Shown here one piece after another: positions 15,867 to 23,308 of a stretch of DNA of 44,796 nt. The stretch lies in contig JAEZVO010000038.1 of the NCBI GenBank assembly GCA_023443125.1, positions 1 to 44,796 of the forward strand, read 5' to 3'. The stretch is from Actinomycetes bacterium. GTDB lineage: Bacteria > Actinomycetota > Actinomycetes > Propionibacteriales > Propionibacteriaceae. The notes beneath the pieces were generated by a model. It was not told the origin of the DNA, did not search any database, and saw only the letters and a program-made list of their open reading frames with translations. A program made the position numbers and the translations under genes. The stretch's first letter is position 1. Every line of letters begins with the position of its first letter.

Positions 15867-17240
15867 TTACTTGTATGCGGACACCGCTGCGGCCTCGAGC
15901 CGCTTCATGGCGCCTTCAACGTCGGACGGGTTCTCGTAGAACGTGATGAGCTCCTGCCAGAAACCCTGGCCCTCCGTGCCGCCGAAGGCCGACGGCGTGA
16001 GGTCAGACATATCGAAGCGGAAGTCTTCCGCGTTCACCAGCGCCTCAGCGATCTGCTTCGAGGTCTCGTCGGGGTACAGCGACGTGTCGACAGCCTTGTT
16101 CGGCGAGGTGAGGCCGCCGTTCGGGATCCACTCAGCCGCGGACTCCGGCGAAGCGAGGAACTTCATGAATGCGTTGGCTGCTTCATCTTCAGTGAACTGC
16201 ACTGCGACGTCACCGGCTCCCATGACGGCCGGGGCGGAGCCCTTCACCGACGGGAAGTCGAAGAACTTGGCGGTGTCACCGACGGTGGAGTTGCCGTCTG
16301 CCGCAATATTGCCGGCCACGAAGTCGCCTTCGTAGACGGTGCCTGCCTTCGGGTCAGCGCCGAACGTCTCCGTCACGCTGGTCGGGAAGTCGCGCTGGCC
16401 ACCGCCGGGCTGCACCACGTCGGAGCCCCACAGCTTGCCGAGAATCTCGAGGGTCTCCTTCACCGAGTCGTCAGTCCAGGGGATTTCGTGCTTGGTGAGC
16501 TGATCGTACTTCTCGGGGCCGGCCACACGCAGGTAGACGTTCTCGAACCAGTCGGTGAGCGGCCACCCGATATCAGCACCCACGGAGATGCCTGCGTAGC
16601 CGGCATCGCGGATGAGGCCCAGCTGCTCGACGAAGGCATCCCAGTCTTCTGCGGCCTTCTCCGGGTCGGCACCAGCCTCGTCCCAGATTGTGGTGTTGTA
16701 CCACATCGTCGACTTGTTGGCTGCCTTGAACCAGACGCCGTAGTTCTTGTCTTCGACGCTACCGAGGTCAATCCACGACTCCGAGTAGTTCTCCTTGACG
16801 ACGGCTTGCACATCCTCTGAGAGCGGCTTGATGTTGCCGTCCTTGGCCAGGCTCTGCAGCAGCGCAGGCTGGGCGATGACGGCGACATCCGGCGGGTTGC
16901 CACCCTCCAGGCGGGTCTGAATGAAGGTCGGGCCGTTGTCGCCGAACGACTCGTACTTCACCTCCGCGCCGGTGAGCTCCTGAAACTTCGCCAAGACCTT
17001 CTCGAAGTTCTTCTGCTCGTCACCCGACCAGGCCGCGACGACGTTCAGGCTCTTGCCCTTCAGGTCAGGGTAATCCGACGATTCTGTAGCGTCGCTCTCC
17101 TGCGAGGACGAGGCATCGTCGGAGCTCTCAGGCGCTGCTGAGGACCCCCCTTCGGAGCCTCCCGACGAGCACGCCCCAACGAGTGCGAGACTTGCGGCTG
17201 CCAGGCTGGCGAGCACTGTCTTGAATCTGTTGGTCTTCAT
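15867..17240 (-). CDS. Sugar ABC transporter substrate-binding lipoprotein, AglE-like
   Basis: 457 aa. Signal peptide with lipobox LVGAC (Cys at about 24), then a Ser/Glu-rich linker and a family 1-type solute-binding fold (LNVVAAWSGDEQKNFEKVL; GGNPPDVAVIAQPALL; a run of WYNTTIWDEAG near the ligand cleft). It should be lipid-anchored on the outer face of the membrane and deliver oligosaccharide to the two permeases that follow. First gene of the operon, with its own promoter region. It is the closest gene to rpsQ, inside what is normally an unbroken ribosomal block. Confidence 0.87.
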   Translation of the reverse strand: MKTNRFKTVLASLAAASLALVGACSSGGSEGGSSAAPESSDDASSSQESDATESSDYPDLKGKSLNVVAAWSGDEQKNFEKVLAKFQELTGAEVKYESFGDNGPTFIQTRLEGGNPPDVAVIAQPALLQSLAKDGNIKPLSEDVQAVVKENYSESWIDLGSVEDKNYGVWFKAANKSTMWYNTTIWDEAGADPEKAAEDWDAFVEQLGLIRDAGYAGISVGADIGWPLTDWFENVYLRVAGPEKYDQLTKHEIPWTDDSVKETLEILGKLWGSDVVQPGGGQRDFPTSVTETFGADPKAGTVYEGDFVAGNIAADGNSTVGDTAKFFDFPSVKGSAPAVMGAGDVAVQFTEDEAANAFMKFLASPESAAEWIPNGGLTSPNKAVDTSLYPDETSKQIAEALVNAEDFRFDMSDLTPSAFGGTEGQGFWQELITFYENPSDVEGAMKRLEAAAVSAYK

Positions 17241-17415
17241 TGATCTCCTCCACTTGGCGCGACGCGAGCATCAACACCACAGTTGACTCCTCAATCGGTC
17301 TACGTACCGGGAAGTATAATCACATCGCCCTTATCGCCATAATTCATCAAAAAATTCTGCGGCATACCCCGATTGCTGCATCTGCACAGCACCATCGTGT
17401 GAAGGCGTGAGAACG
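17241..17415 (-). promoter_or_regulatory. Promoter/leader region of the aglEFG-like operon
   Basis: On the - strand TATACT (complement of 17313-17318) is a good -10 box; it has no convincing -35, which hints at an activator or a weak basal promoter. An AT-rich patch (ATTTTTTGATGAATTA) lies upstream. GGAGGAGA precedes the lipoprotein ATG. I cannot assign an operator, and no regulator gene is next to the operon. Confidence 0.4.
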
Positions 17416-17456
17416 CGACGGTGGCCCGCCCCAAGGAATGGGACGAGCCACCGTCG
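17416..17456 (-). terminator. Hairpin terminating the S10 operon after rpsQ
   Basis: A 10-bp perfect stem CGACGGTGGC / GCCACCGTCG extended inward by CG/CG and CCC/GGG pairs. No U-tract follows. It lies 21 bp after the rpsQ stop and separates the ribosomal operon from the sugar-transporter operon. Confidence 0.65.
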
Positions 17457-17477
17457 ACAGTTGTGTTGAGTCGCAGA

Positions 17478-17765
17478 CTACTTCGCGCGCTCCACGATCT
17501 CGGTCAAACGCCAGCGCTTCTTGGCGGACAGCGGACGAGTCTCCATGACACGCACGCGGTCGCCGATGCCAGCGGTGTTCTCTTCGTCATGCGCCTGGAG
17601 ACGCTCCGACTTGGTGATGACCTTGCCGTACAGCGGGTGCTTGACGCGGTCTTCCACCATGACGACGATCGTCTTGTCCATCTTGTCGCTCACGACGACG
17701 CCGGTGAGGACCTTGCGACGGCCACGCTCCTCAGTCTGCTCGACCTGGGTGTTCTCTTCAGTCAT
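17478..17765 (-). CDS. rpsQ: 30S ribosomal protein S17
   Basis: 95 aa from the ATG that overlaps the rpmC stop (TGATG) with GAGGAG 5 bases upstream; a GTG one codon earlier is also possible. OB-fold core GVVVSDKMDKTIVVMVED, then KVITKSERLQAHDE. It binds 16S rRNA h11. Normally followed by rplN; here a terminator and the sugar transporter follow instead. Confidence 0.97.
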   Translation of the reverse strand: MTEENTQVEQTEERGRRKVLTGVVVSDKMDKTIVVMVEDRVKHPLYGKVITKSERLQAHDEENTAGIGDRVRVMETRPLSAKKRWRLTEIVERAK

Positions 17766-17995
17766 CACTTCTCCTCAGAGGGCTCTTCGATGATTCCCAG
17801 GTTGCGTTCCTGGAGCACGGTGTAGACACGGGCGATGTCCTTGCGGACCTCGCGCAGACGCCCATGAGACTCGAGCTGGCCAGTAGCGGCCTGGAAGCGC
17901 AGCCCAAACAGCTCCTGCTTCAGCTCGACGACCTTCTCATTCAGAGCGTCACGGCTCATGCCGCGCAGTTCGGCGGCCTTCAGTGCGCTGCTCAT
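17765..17995 (-). CDS. rpmC: 50S ribosomal protein L29
   Basis: 76 aa, two long antiparallel helices with the ELKQELFGLRFQAATGQLE signature. It sits at the tunnel exit, near SRP and trigger factor. Its start overlaps the rplP stop by one base, and its stop overlaps the rpsQ start. Confidence 0.97.
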   Translation of the reverse strand: MSSALKAAELRGMSRDALNEKVVELKQELFGLRFQAATGQLESHGRLREVRKDIARVYTVLQERNLGIIEEPSEEK

Positions 17996-18414
17996 CAGAA
18001 CTCACCTGCTTCGCGCTTGATGAAACGTGCCTTGAAAGGAAGCTTGTGAATGGCGAGGCGCATTGCCTCGCGCGCCACAGCTTCATCGACACCCGAGAGC
18101 TCGAAAATGACGCGTCCGGGCTGGATGTTCGCGACCCACCACTCTGGAGAGCCCTTACCGGAACCCATGCGGGTTTCAGCCGGCTTCTTGGTGAGCGGAC
18201 GGTCCGGGTACACGTTGATCCAGACCTTACCGCCACGCTTGATGTGACGGGTCATCGCAATACGTGCAGCCTCAATCTGACGGTTGGTCAGGTACGACGG
18301 CTCGAGCGCCTGGATACCGTAATCACCGAAGGCGAGCTTGGTGCCGCCCTTGGCGACGCCGCTGCGCTTAGGGTGATGCTGCTTGCGGAATTTCACTCGA
18401 CGAGGAATCAGCAT
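17995..18414 (-). CDS. rplP: 50S ribosomal protein L16
   Basis: 139 aa, full length, beginning MLIPRRVKFRKQHH and including the GSGKGSPEWWVA loop that reaches towards the peptidyl-transferase centre. Canonical place between rpsC and rpmC. Confidence 0.98.
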   Translation of the reverse strand: MLIPRRVKFRKQHHPKRSGVAKGGTKLAFGDYGIQALEPSYLTNRQIEAARIAMTRHIKRGGKVWINVYPDRPLTKKPAETRMGSGKGSPEWWVANIQPGRVIFELSGVDEAVAREAMRLAIHKLPFKARFIKREAGEF

Positions 18415-18415
18415 G

Positions 18416-19222
18416 TCAGGCTCCTGCGTTCTCGTTCACGGCGGCCTCAGCCTGAGGCGCCGCGGCCTGTGCGCGACGACGTCCGCCACGCTCGGGACGA
18501 TCCCCACGATCACCGCGGCCCGGGCGACGGCCCGGACGCTGGCGGCCACCGGGGGCCTGGTTACGGGCGGCCTTCTGGGCTGCGCGCTCAGCACGCGTGC
18601 CAGTGACGTCGCCCTTGTAGATCCACACCTTCACACCAATGCGCCCAAACTGGGTGCGGGCCTCAAAGAAGCCGTAGTCGATGTCGGCGCGCAGGGTGTG
18701 CAGTGGCACGCGGCCCTCGCGGTACCCTTCGGAGCGCGACATCTCGGCTCCGCCAAGACGGCCGGAGCAGCGGATGCGAATGCCCTTGGCACCAGCGCGC
18801 ATGGCAGACTGCTGCGCCTTGCGCATGGCGCGGCGGAATGCAACGCGCGCGCTGAGCTGCTCAGCAATGCCCTGGGCGACGAGCTGGGCGTCGGTCTCGG
18901 TGTTCTTCACCTCAAGGATGTTGAGCTGCACCTGCTTGCCGGTGAGCTTCTCGATCTCGCCGCGCACGCGCTCTGCCTCCGCGCCGTTGCGCCCGATGAC
19001 GATGCCTGGGCGGGCGGCGTGCAGGAAGATGGTGACACGCTCGGAGCGGCGCTCGATCTCGATCGACGAGATACCAGCGCGCTCGAGGTTCTCCTTGAGC
19101 CAGTCGCGAATCTTAACGTCTTCACCAACGAGCGTGGCGTAGTCCTTATCGGCGAACCAACGGGTGGTGTGATCGGACGTCACGCCGAGCCGGAAGCCAT
19201 TCGGATTAATCTTTTGTCCCAC
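18416..19222 (-). CDS. rpsC: 30S ribosomal protein S3
   Basis: 268 aa from a GTG start (MGQKINPNGFRLGV) with GGAGG seven bases upstream. The frame extends two codons to a TTG that crowds the ribosome site. KH domain at about 40-110 (GIVIGRNGAEAERVRGEI) and the S3 C-terminal domain at 120-205. A 55-residue Arg/Gly/Pro then Ala/Glu-rich tail is added. S3 forms the mRNA entry tunnel. Confidence 0.97.
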   Translation of the reverse strand: MGQKINPNGFRLGVTSDHTTRWFADKDYATLVGEDVKIRDWLKENLERAGISSIEIERRSERVTIFLHAARPGIVIGRNGAEAERVRGEIEKLTGKQVQLNILEVKNTETDAQLVAQGIAEQLSARVAFRRAMRKAQQSAMRAGAKGIRIRCSGRLGGAEMSRSEGYREGRVPLHTLRADIDYGFFEARTQFGRIGVKVWIYKGDVTGTRAERAAQKAARNQAPGGRQRPGRRPGRGDRGDRPERGGRRRAQAAAPQAEAAVNENAGA

Positions 19223-19224
19223 GA

Positions 19225-19626
19225 TCAATCCTCCTTCGACTCGCGGGGTTCGACAACGACGGTGATGTGGCTCCCTCGCTTGAGGATCCGGCTTGCCGAA
19301 CCCTTAGCGCGGGGGCGAATCCGACGAAGGGTGACACCTTCATCGACGAACGCCTTGGAAATGTAGAGATCATCAGCGCGCAGGGCCTCAGCGGACTCAG
19401 CGTTGGCGACGGCAGAAGCCACCACCTTGTACACCGGGTCAGAGGCTGCCTGCGGCGCGAACTTCAGCGCGGTGAGGGCGTCATTGACGTCCATCCCACG
19501 CACCAGGTCGACGACGCGTCGGACCTTGCGGGGGCTCATCCGGACGTGGCGCGCAATGGCGTACGAGCCAGGACGATCCCCGAGCAGGACCTCGCGGCGA
19601 CGGCTCAAGCCGTTTTCGTTGCTCAT
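19225..19626 (-). CDS. rplV: 50S ribosomal protein L22
   Basis: 133 aa. The core (VRMSPRKVRRVVDLVRGM) and the hairpin tip (RIRPRAKGSASRILKRGSH) lining the exit tunnel are intact. A 20-residue N-terminal extension is present compared with E. coli. Macrolide-related changes in the tip cannot be judged by eye. Confidence 0.97.
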   Translation of the reverse strand: MSNENGLSRRREVLLGDRPGSYAIARHVRMSPRKVRRVVDLVRGMDVNDALTALKFAPQAASDPVYKVVASAVANAESAEALRADDLYISKAFVDEGVTLRRIRPRAKGSASRILKRGSHITVVVEPRESKED

Positions 19627-19654
19627 AAATCAGTTCCCTATTTCTCGAATTGCC

Positions 19655-19936
19655 TTAGCGCCGGCGCGCCTTCTTGTCGTCCTTCACGTGCCCCTTGAAG
19701 GTGCGCGTGGGGGCGAACTCGCCGAGCTTGTGACCGATCATCGACTCGGTGACGAACACCGGGACGTGCTTGCGGCCGTCGTGGACGGCGATGGTGTGAC
19801 CCAGCATGTCCGGCACGATCATGGAGCGCCGGGACCAGGTGCGGATGACATTCTTTGTGCCCTTTTCGTTTTGAGCGTCCACCTTCTTCATCAGGTGGTC
19901 GTCAACGAAGGGGCCCTTCTTCAAACTGCGTGGCAT
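19655..19936 (-). CDS. rpsS: 30S ribosomal protein S19
   Basis: 93 aa, starting MPRSLKKGPFVDDHLM and including TWSRRSMIVPDMLGHTIAVH and FAPTRTFKGH. It binds the head of the small subunit with S13. Standard location between rplB and rplV. Confidence 0.98.
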   Translation of the reverse strand: MPRSLKKGPFVDDHLMKKVDAQNEKGTKNVIRTWSRRSMIVPDMLGHTIAVHDGRKHVPVFVTESMIGHKLGEFAPTRTFKGHVKDDKKARRR

Positions 19937-19952
19937 TGTTCAGGCTCCCTTA

Positions 19953-20789
19953 TCAGCGCTTCTTGCCGGTCTTGCGGCGGCGAACGATCATGCGGTTGCT
20001 CGCCTTCTTCTTGCTGCGAGTGCGGCCTTCCTTCTGGCCCCAAGGCGAGACAGGATGGCGACCACCCGACGTGCGACCCTCGCCACCACCATGGGGGTGG
20101 TCGACCGGGTTCATCACGACACCGCGGACGGTCGGGCGAATGCCCTTCCAGCGGCTACGTCCGGCCTTACCCCAGTGGATGTTGGCCTGTTCAGCGTTGC
20201 CGACGGCGCCGATGGTGGCGCGGCAGCGCACGTCGACCATACGCATTTCGCCGGACGGCATACGCAGCGTGGCGTGCTTGCCCTCACGAGCGACGAGCTG
20301 AATGGAAGCGCCGGCCGAGCGGCCGAGCTTCGCGCCGCCGCCGGGGCGGAGCTCCACGGCATGCACGACGGTACCAACGGGGATCTGACGCAGCTCGAGG
20401 TTGTTACCCGACTTGATGTCAGCACCCTGACCGGCAACCACCTGCGCACCCTGCTGAAGACCGTTCGGGGCGATGATGTAGCGCTTCTCACCGTCGGCGT
20501 AGTGCAGGAGTGCAATGCGCGCGGTGCGGTTCGGGTCGTATTCGATGTGCGCGACCTTGGCGGGCACGCCATCCTTGTCGTAACGCTTGAAGTCGATCAG
20601 GCGATACGCCTGCTTGTGACCTCCGCCGATGTGACGCGTCGTGATGCGCCCGGAGTTGTTGCGACCGCCCGTCTTCGTTTTAGCAACGAGCAGCGACTTC
20701 TCCGGCGTCGAGCGAGTGATCTCGGCGTAGTCCGAGACGCTCGAACCGCGACGGCCCGGCGTAGTCGGCTTGTATTTGCGGATACCCAT
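19953..20789 (-). CDS. rplB: 50S ribosomal protein L2
   Basis: 278 aa, full length. N-terminal OB fold, SH3-like C-terminal domain and the RGVVMNPVDHPHGGGEG motif next to the peptidyl-transferase centre, including the conserved His. Needed for subunit joining. In the S10 operon between rplW and rpsS. Confidence 0.98.
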   Translation of the reverse strand: MGIRKYKPTTPGRRGSSVSDYAEITRSTPEKSLLVAKTKTGGRNNSGRITTRHIGGGHKQAYRLIDFKRYDKDGVPAKVAHIEYDPNRTARIALLHYADGEKRYIIAPNGLQQGAQVVAGQGADIKSGNNLELRQIPVGTVVHAVELRPGGGAKLGRSAGASIQLVAREGKHATLRMPSGEMRMVDVRCRATIGAVGNAEQANIHWGKAGRSRWKGIRPTVRGVVMNPVDHPHGGGEGRTSGGRHPVSPWGQKEGRTRSKKKASNRMIVRRRKTGKKR

Positions 20790-20818
20790 GAAAGTTCAGT
20801 TCCTTCCTCGCCGCTCGA

Positions 20819-21124
20819 TCACTCGGTCGGGCCGAAGATGTCGATGCGGTCGCCCTCAGCCAGGGTGACGATCGCACGCTTGGTGTCGACGGTCTTGCCC
20901 ATGCCGTAGCGGGTACGACGGGACTTGCCCTGACGGTTGGCGGTGTTCACGCTGAGGACCTTGACGCCGAAGATCTCCTCAATGGCGATCTTGATCTCGG
21001 TCTTGTTGGCGTCGGGAGCGACGACGAACGTGTACTTGTTCTCGTCGAGCAGGTTGTAGCTCTTCTCGCTCACGACGGGGCGCAGGATGATGTCTCGGTG
21101 GTTGCGGATCTTCAGACCGGTCAC
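20819..21124 (-). CDS. rplW: 50S ribosomal protein L23
   Basis: 101 aa. DIILRPVVSEKSYNLL start region, and AIEEIFGVKVLSVNTAN, at the tunnel exit that recruits SRP and trigger factor. It begins with GTG overlapping the rplD stop (GTGA), with GAGGAGGAG just upstream. Confidence 0.97.
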   Translation of the reverse strand: MTGLKIRNHRDIILRPVVSEKSYNLLDENKYTFVVAPDANKTEIKIAIEEIFGVKVLSVNTANRQGKSRRTRYGMGKTVDTKRAIVTLAEGDRIDIFGPTE

Positions 21125-22047
21125 TTCTTCTCCTCCTCGGAGTTGTTAGAGACGGCATTCACGAAGCCCGCGGCCTCGGCGGCCTCGACGCTGTTGAACC
21201 AGACCTCAGCCTTGGTGCGTCCGTACCACGGGGACTCGGGGGTGTGGAACTTGCCGGAGTCGGCATTGCCCTTGATGTCGAAGCCTGCCGGAGGGTTGTC
21301 ACCCTTGTAGGAGCCGTCAGCGGGGGCATCGTTGTCCTGCTCGGTTTGAGCCGGAGCGGAAGTTTCGATGTCAGCGGCCTCGGCCGACGTGGCCGCTGCC
21401 TTCACCGACTTGCCCTTGCTAGGACCGGCGACGAATGCGGCGAGCGCTGCCTCAGAGAACACGACCTTGTCGTTGACCAGCACGTCGTAGGCGTTCAGCT
21501 GGTCGACGAGGATGGCGTGCACCTGTTTCGCGTTGCGGACGGACAGCCAAGCGACTTCCTCAAAGCGGTCGAGGACAACGAGCACCTTGTCGACGTCGCC
21601 GAACTGCGCGAGCGTAGCCAGCGCTTGCTTCGTTGACGGCTTCTCGCCAGCGACGAGTTCCTTCACGACGAACACCTGCTGTTCGCGGGCGCGGTCGGAC
21701 AGGGCGCCACGAAGCGCGGCGGCAACCATCTTCTTAGGCGTACGCTGGGCGTAGTCGCGGGGCTGCGGGCCGTGCACGACGCCGCCGCCGGTCCACTGCG
21801 GAGCGCGCGTAGAGCCCTGACGAGCGCGGCCGGTGCCTTTCTGGCGCCACGGCTTCTTGCCGCCGCCACGAACCTCGCCGCGGCCCTTCACCTTGTGCGT
21901 ACCCTGGCGCGCAGCGGCCAGCTGGGCCACGACGACCTGGTGGATCAAGGGGATGTTGGTCTGAACGTCGAACAGTTCAGCAGGCAGCTCGACGGAACCC
22001 GCCTTCTTGCCCTTGACATCAATCACGTCAACATTGTTGGTGCTCAT
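21121..22047 (-). CDS. rplD: 50S ribosomal protein L4 with C-terminal extra domain
   Basis: 308 aa, about 90 longer than standard L4. Residues 1-208 are a full L4 with the tunnel loop (GGGKKPWRQKGTGRARQG). Residues 209-250 are an acidic Ala/Thr/Gln linker. Residues about 250-297 form a compact extra module (GFDIKGNADSGKFHTPESP, WYGRTKAEVWF, EAAEAAGF) that resembles a small domain found at the end of some actinobacterial ribosomal proteins and of some secreted nucleases and Ada-like proteins, as I recall. Its role on L4 is unknown. L4 regulates the S10 operon in E. coli; that is not known here. Overlaps rplC and rplW by 4 bp. Confidence 0.96.
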   Translation of the reverse strand: MSTNNVDVIDVKGKKAGSVELPAELFDVQTNIPLIHQVVVAQLAAARQGTHKVKGRGEVRGGGKKPWRQKGTGRARQGSTRAPQWTGGGVVHGPQPRDYAQRTPKKMVAAALRGALSDRAREQQVFVVKELVAGEKPSTKQALATLAQFGDVDKVLVVLDRFEEVAWLSVRNAKQVHAILVDQLNAYDVLVNDKVVFSEAALAAFVAGPSKGKSVKAAATSAEAADIETSAPAQTEQDNDAPADGSYKGDNPPAGFDIKGNADSGKFHTPESPWYGRTKAEVWFNSVEAAEAAGFVNAVSNNSEEEKK

Positions 22048-22700
22048 GCTGCGTCACCCTTCCGGGCTGCGCTGCGCACGACGACGAGCGAGCCCTTGTT
22101 GCCGGGGATCGCGCCGCGCACGAGCAGCAGACCGCGCTCGGCATCCACGGCGTGGATCGTAAGATTCTGGACAGTCACCTTGTCGTTGCCCATGCGGCCA
22201 GCCATACGCAGCCCCTTGAACACGCGACCAGGGGTGGAGCAACCGCCAATGGAACCAGGAGAGCGGTGCTTGCGGTGCACACCGTGCGAGGCGCGCAGAC
22301 CGGCGAAGCCGTGGCGCTTCATCACACCAGCAGTGCCCTTACCCTTCGTGGTGCCAGTCACGTCGACGATGTCGCCATCAGCGAAGACATCGGCGGTGAG
22401 CTCTTGACCGAGGGTGAATTCGGACGCGTTGGCAGTGCGAAGCTCGACGAGGTGCTTACGCGGGGTCACATCTGCTTTCGCGAAGTGGCCAGCCGCCGGC
22501 TTGGTCACCTTCTTGGCCTTCAACGCGCCATACCCGAGCTGCACGGCGGAATAGCCGTCGATCTCGGGGGTGCGGACCTGCGTCACGACGCACGGGCCGG
22601 CTTGGATCACGGTTACTGGAACGACCTTATTGTCGTCGTCCCACATCTGGGTCATGCCGAGCTTGGTGCCCAGAATGCCCTTCACAATTCGTTCACTCAT
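22044..22700 (-). CDS. rplC: 50S ribosomal protein L3
   Basis: 218 aa from the ATG of MSERIVKGILGTKLGMTQMW, the universal start. The upstream part of the open frame is a shadow of rpsJ. The core loop near the peptidyl-transferase centre (RASHGVHRKHRSPGSIGGC) is present and complete. Second gene of the S10 operon. Confidence 0.97.
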   Translation of the reverse strand: MSERIVKGILGTKLGMTQMWDDDNKVVPVTVIQAGPCVVTQVRTPEIDGYSAVQLGYGALKAKKVTKPAAGHFAKADVTPRKHLVELRTANASEFTLGQELTADVFADGDIVDVTGTTKGKGTAGVMKRHGFAGLRASHGVHRKHRSPGSIGGCSTPGRVFKGLRMAGRMGNDKVTVQNLTIHAVDAERGLLLVRGAIPGNKGSLVVVRSAARKGDAA

Positions 22701-22710
22701 GCTTGACACC

Positions 22711-23022
22711 TCACGGAAGCTTGATCTCGATGTCGACGCCCGCAGGAAGATCAAGGCGCATGAGCGAGTCGACCGTCTTCGGAGTGGGGTCGAGGATGTC
22801 GATGAGGCGCTTGTGCGTGCGCATCTCGAAGTGCTCGCGGCTGTCCTTGTACTTGTGGGGCGAACGAATAACACAGAACACGTTCTTCTCAGTGGGCAGC
22901 GGCACGGGGCCAGCCACCTGGGCACCGGTGCGAGTCACAGTATCGACGATCTTACGCGCCGAGCTGTCGATGACCTCGTGGTCATACGCCCGCAGCCGGA
23001 TGCGGATCTTTTGTCCCGCCAC
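22711..23022 (-). CDS. rpsJ: 30S ribosomal protein S10
   Basis: 103 aa, GTG start with AAGGA about seven bases upstream. Contains KIRIRLRAYDHEVIDSSARK and the loop of the NusB/Rho-antitermination partner. First gene of the S10 operon. In most actinobacteria tuf lies just upstream; here the next upstream gene is the frameshifted repeat protein. Confidence 0.97.
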   Translation of the reverse strand: MAGQKIRIRLRAYDHEVIDSSARKIVDTVTRTGAQVAGPVPLPTEKNVFCVIRSPHKYKDSREHFEMRTHKRLIDILDPTPKTVDSLMRLDLPAGVDIEIKLP

Positions 23023-23267
23023 AGTTGTTCCTTCTTCTCGTCCCTATTGAACTGGAGTTCGCTGGGGTAAAACCCCTTGTCGCCCCCACCCCCGCGGACG
23101 GGAGTGTCGCACTCACACCCGGGTGAAAACCGCCTTCCAAACCCAGAAGGCCTTCCAAACACTGGGTGTTTGCCCGACCATGCCGGCGGAAAAATAGCCC
23201 ACAAAATGGGCACCGCTCAGCGGAGCAACCTGACTATCTTGGCACGAACGCCCCACACACACCAAAT
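23023..23267 (-). promoter_or_regulatory. S10 operon promoter and long structured leader
   Basis: This stretch has no gene. It holds a terminator-like hairpin (23190-23211), a 10-base repeat TTTGGAAGGC found twice, palindromes CACCCGGGTG and GAGTG-CGA-CACTC, and GGGGT-TTT-ACCCC just before rpsJ. The -10 candidate GATAGT at about 23234-23239 is weak. The whole leader would be about 200 nt, long for an actinobacterial gene here. Confidence 0.45.
23190..23211 (-). terminator. Attenuator-like hairpin in S10 leader
   Basis: GCCCA-TTTTG-TGGGC followed on the - strand by TATTTTT. The stem is only 5 bp but the U-tract is good. If the start site is upstream of it, it could act as a leader attenuator. 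Confidence 0.45.
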
Positions 23268-23304
23268 CGGCCCCGTCGAGGCGCGTATCTCCTCTACGGG
23301 GCCG
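23268..23304 (-). terminator. Terminator of the frameshifted membrane protein gene
   Basis: A 9-bp stem CGGCCCCGT / ACGGGGCCG plus inner GAGG/CCTC pairs begins 4 bases after the stop at 23309. The downstream tract is only ATTT. Confidence 0.65.
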
Positions 23305-23308
23305 CTGG

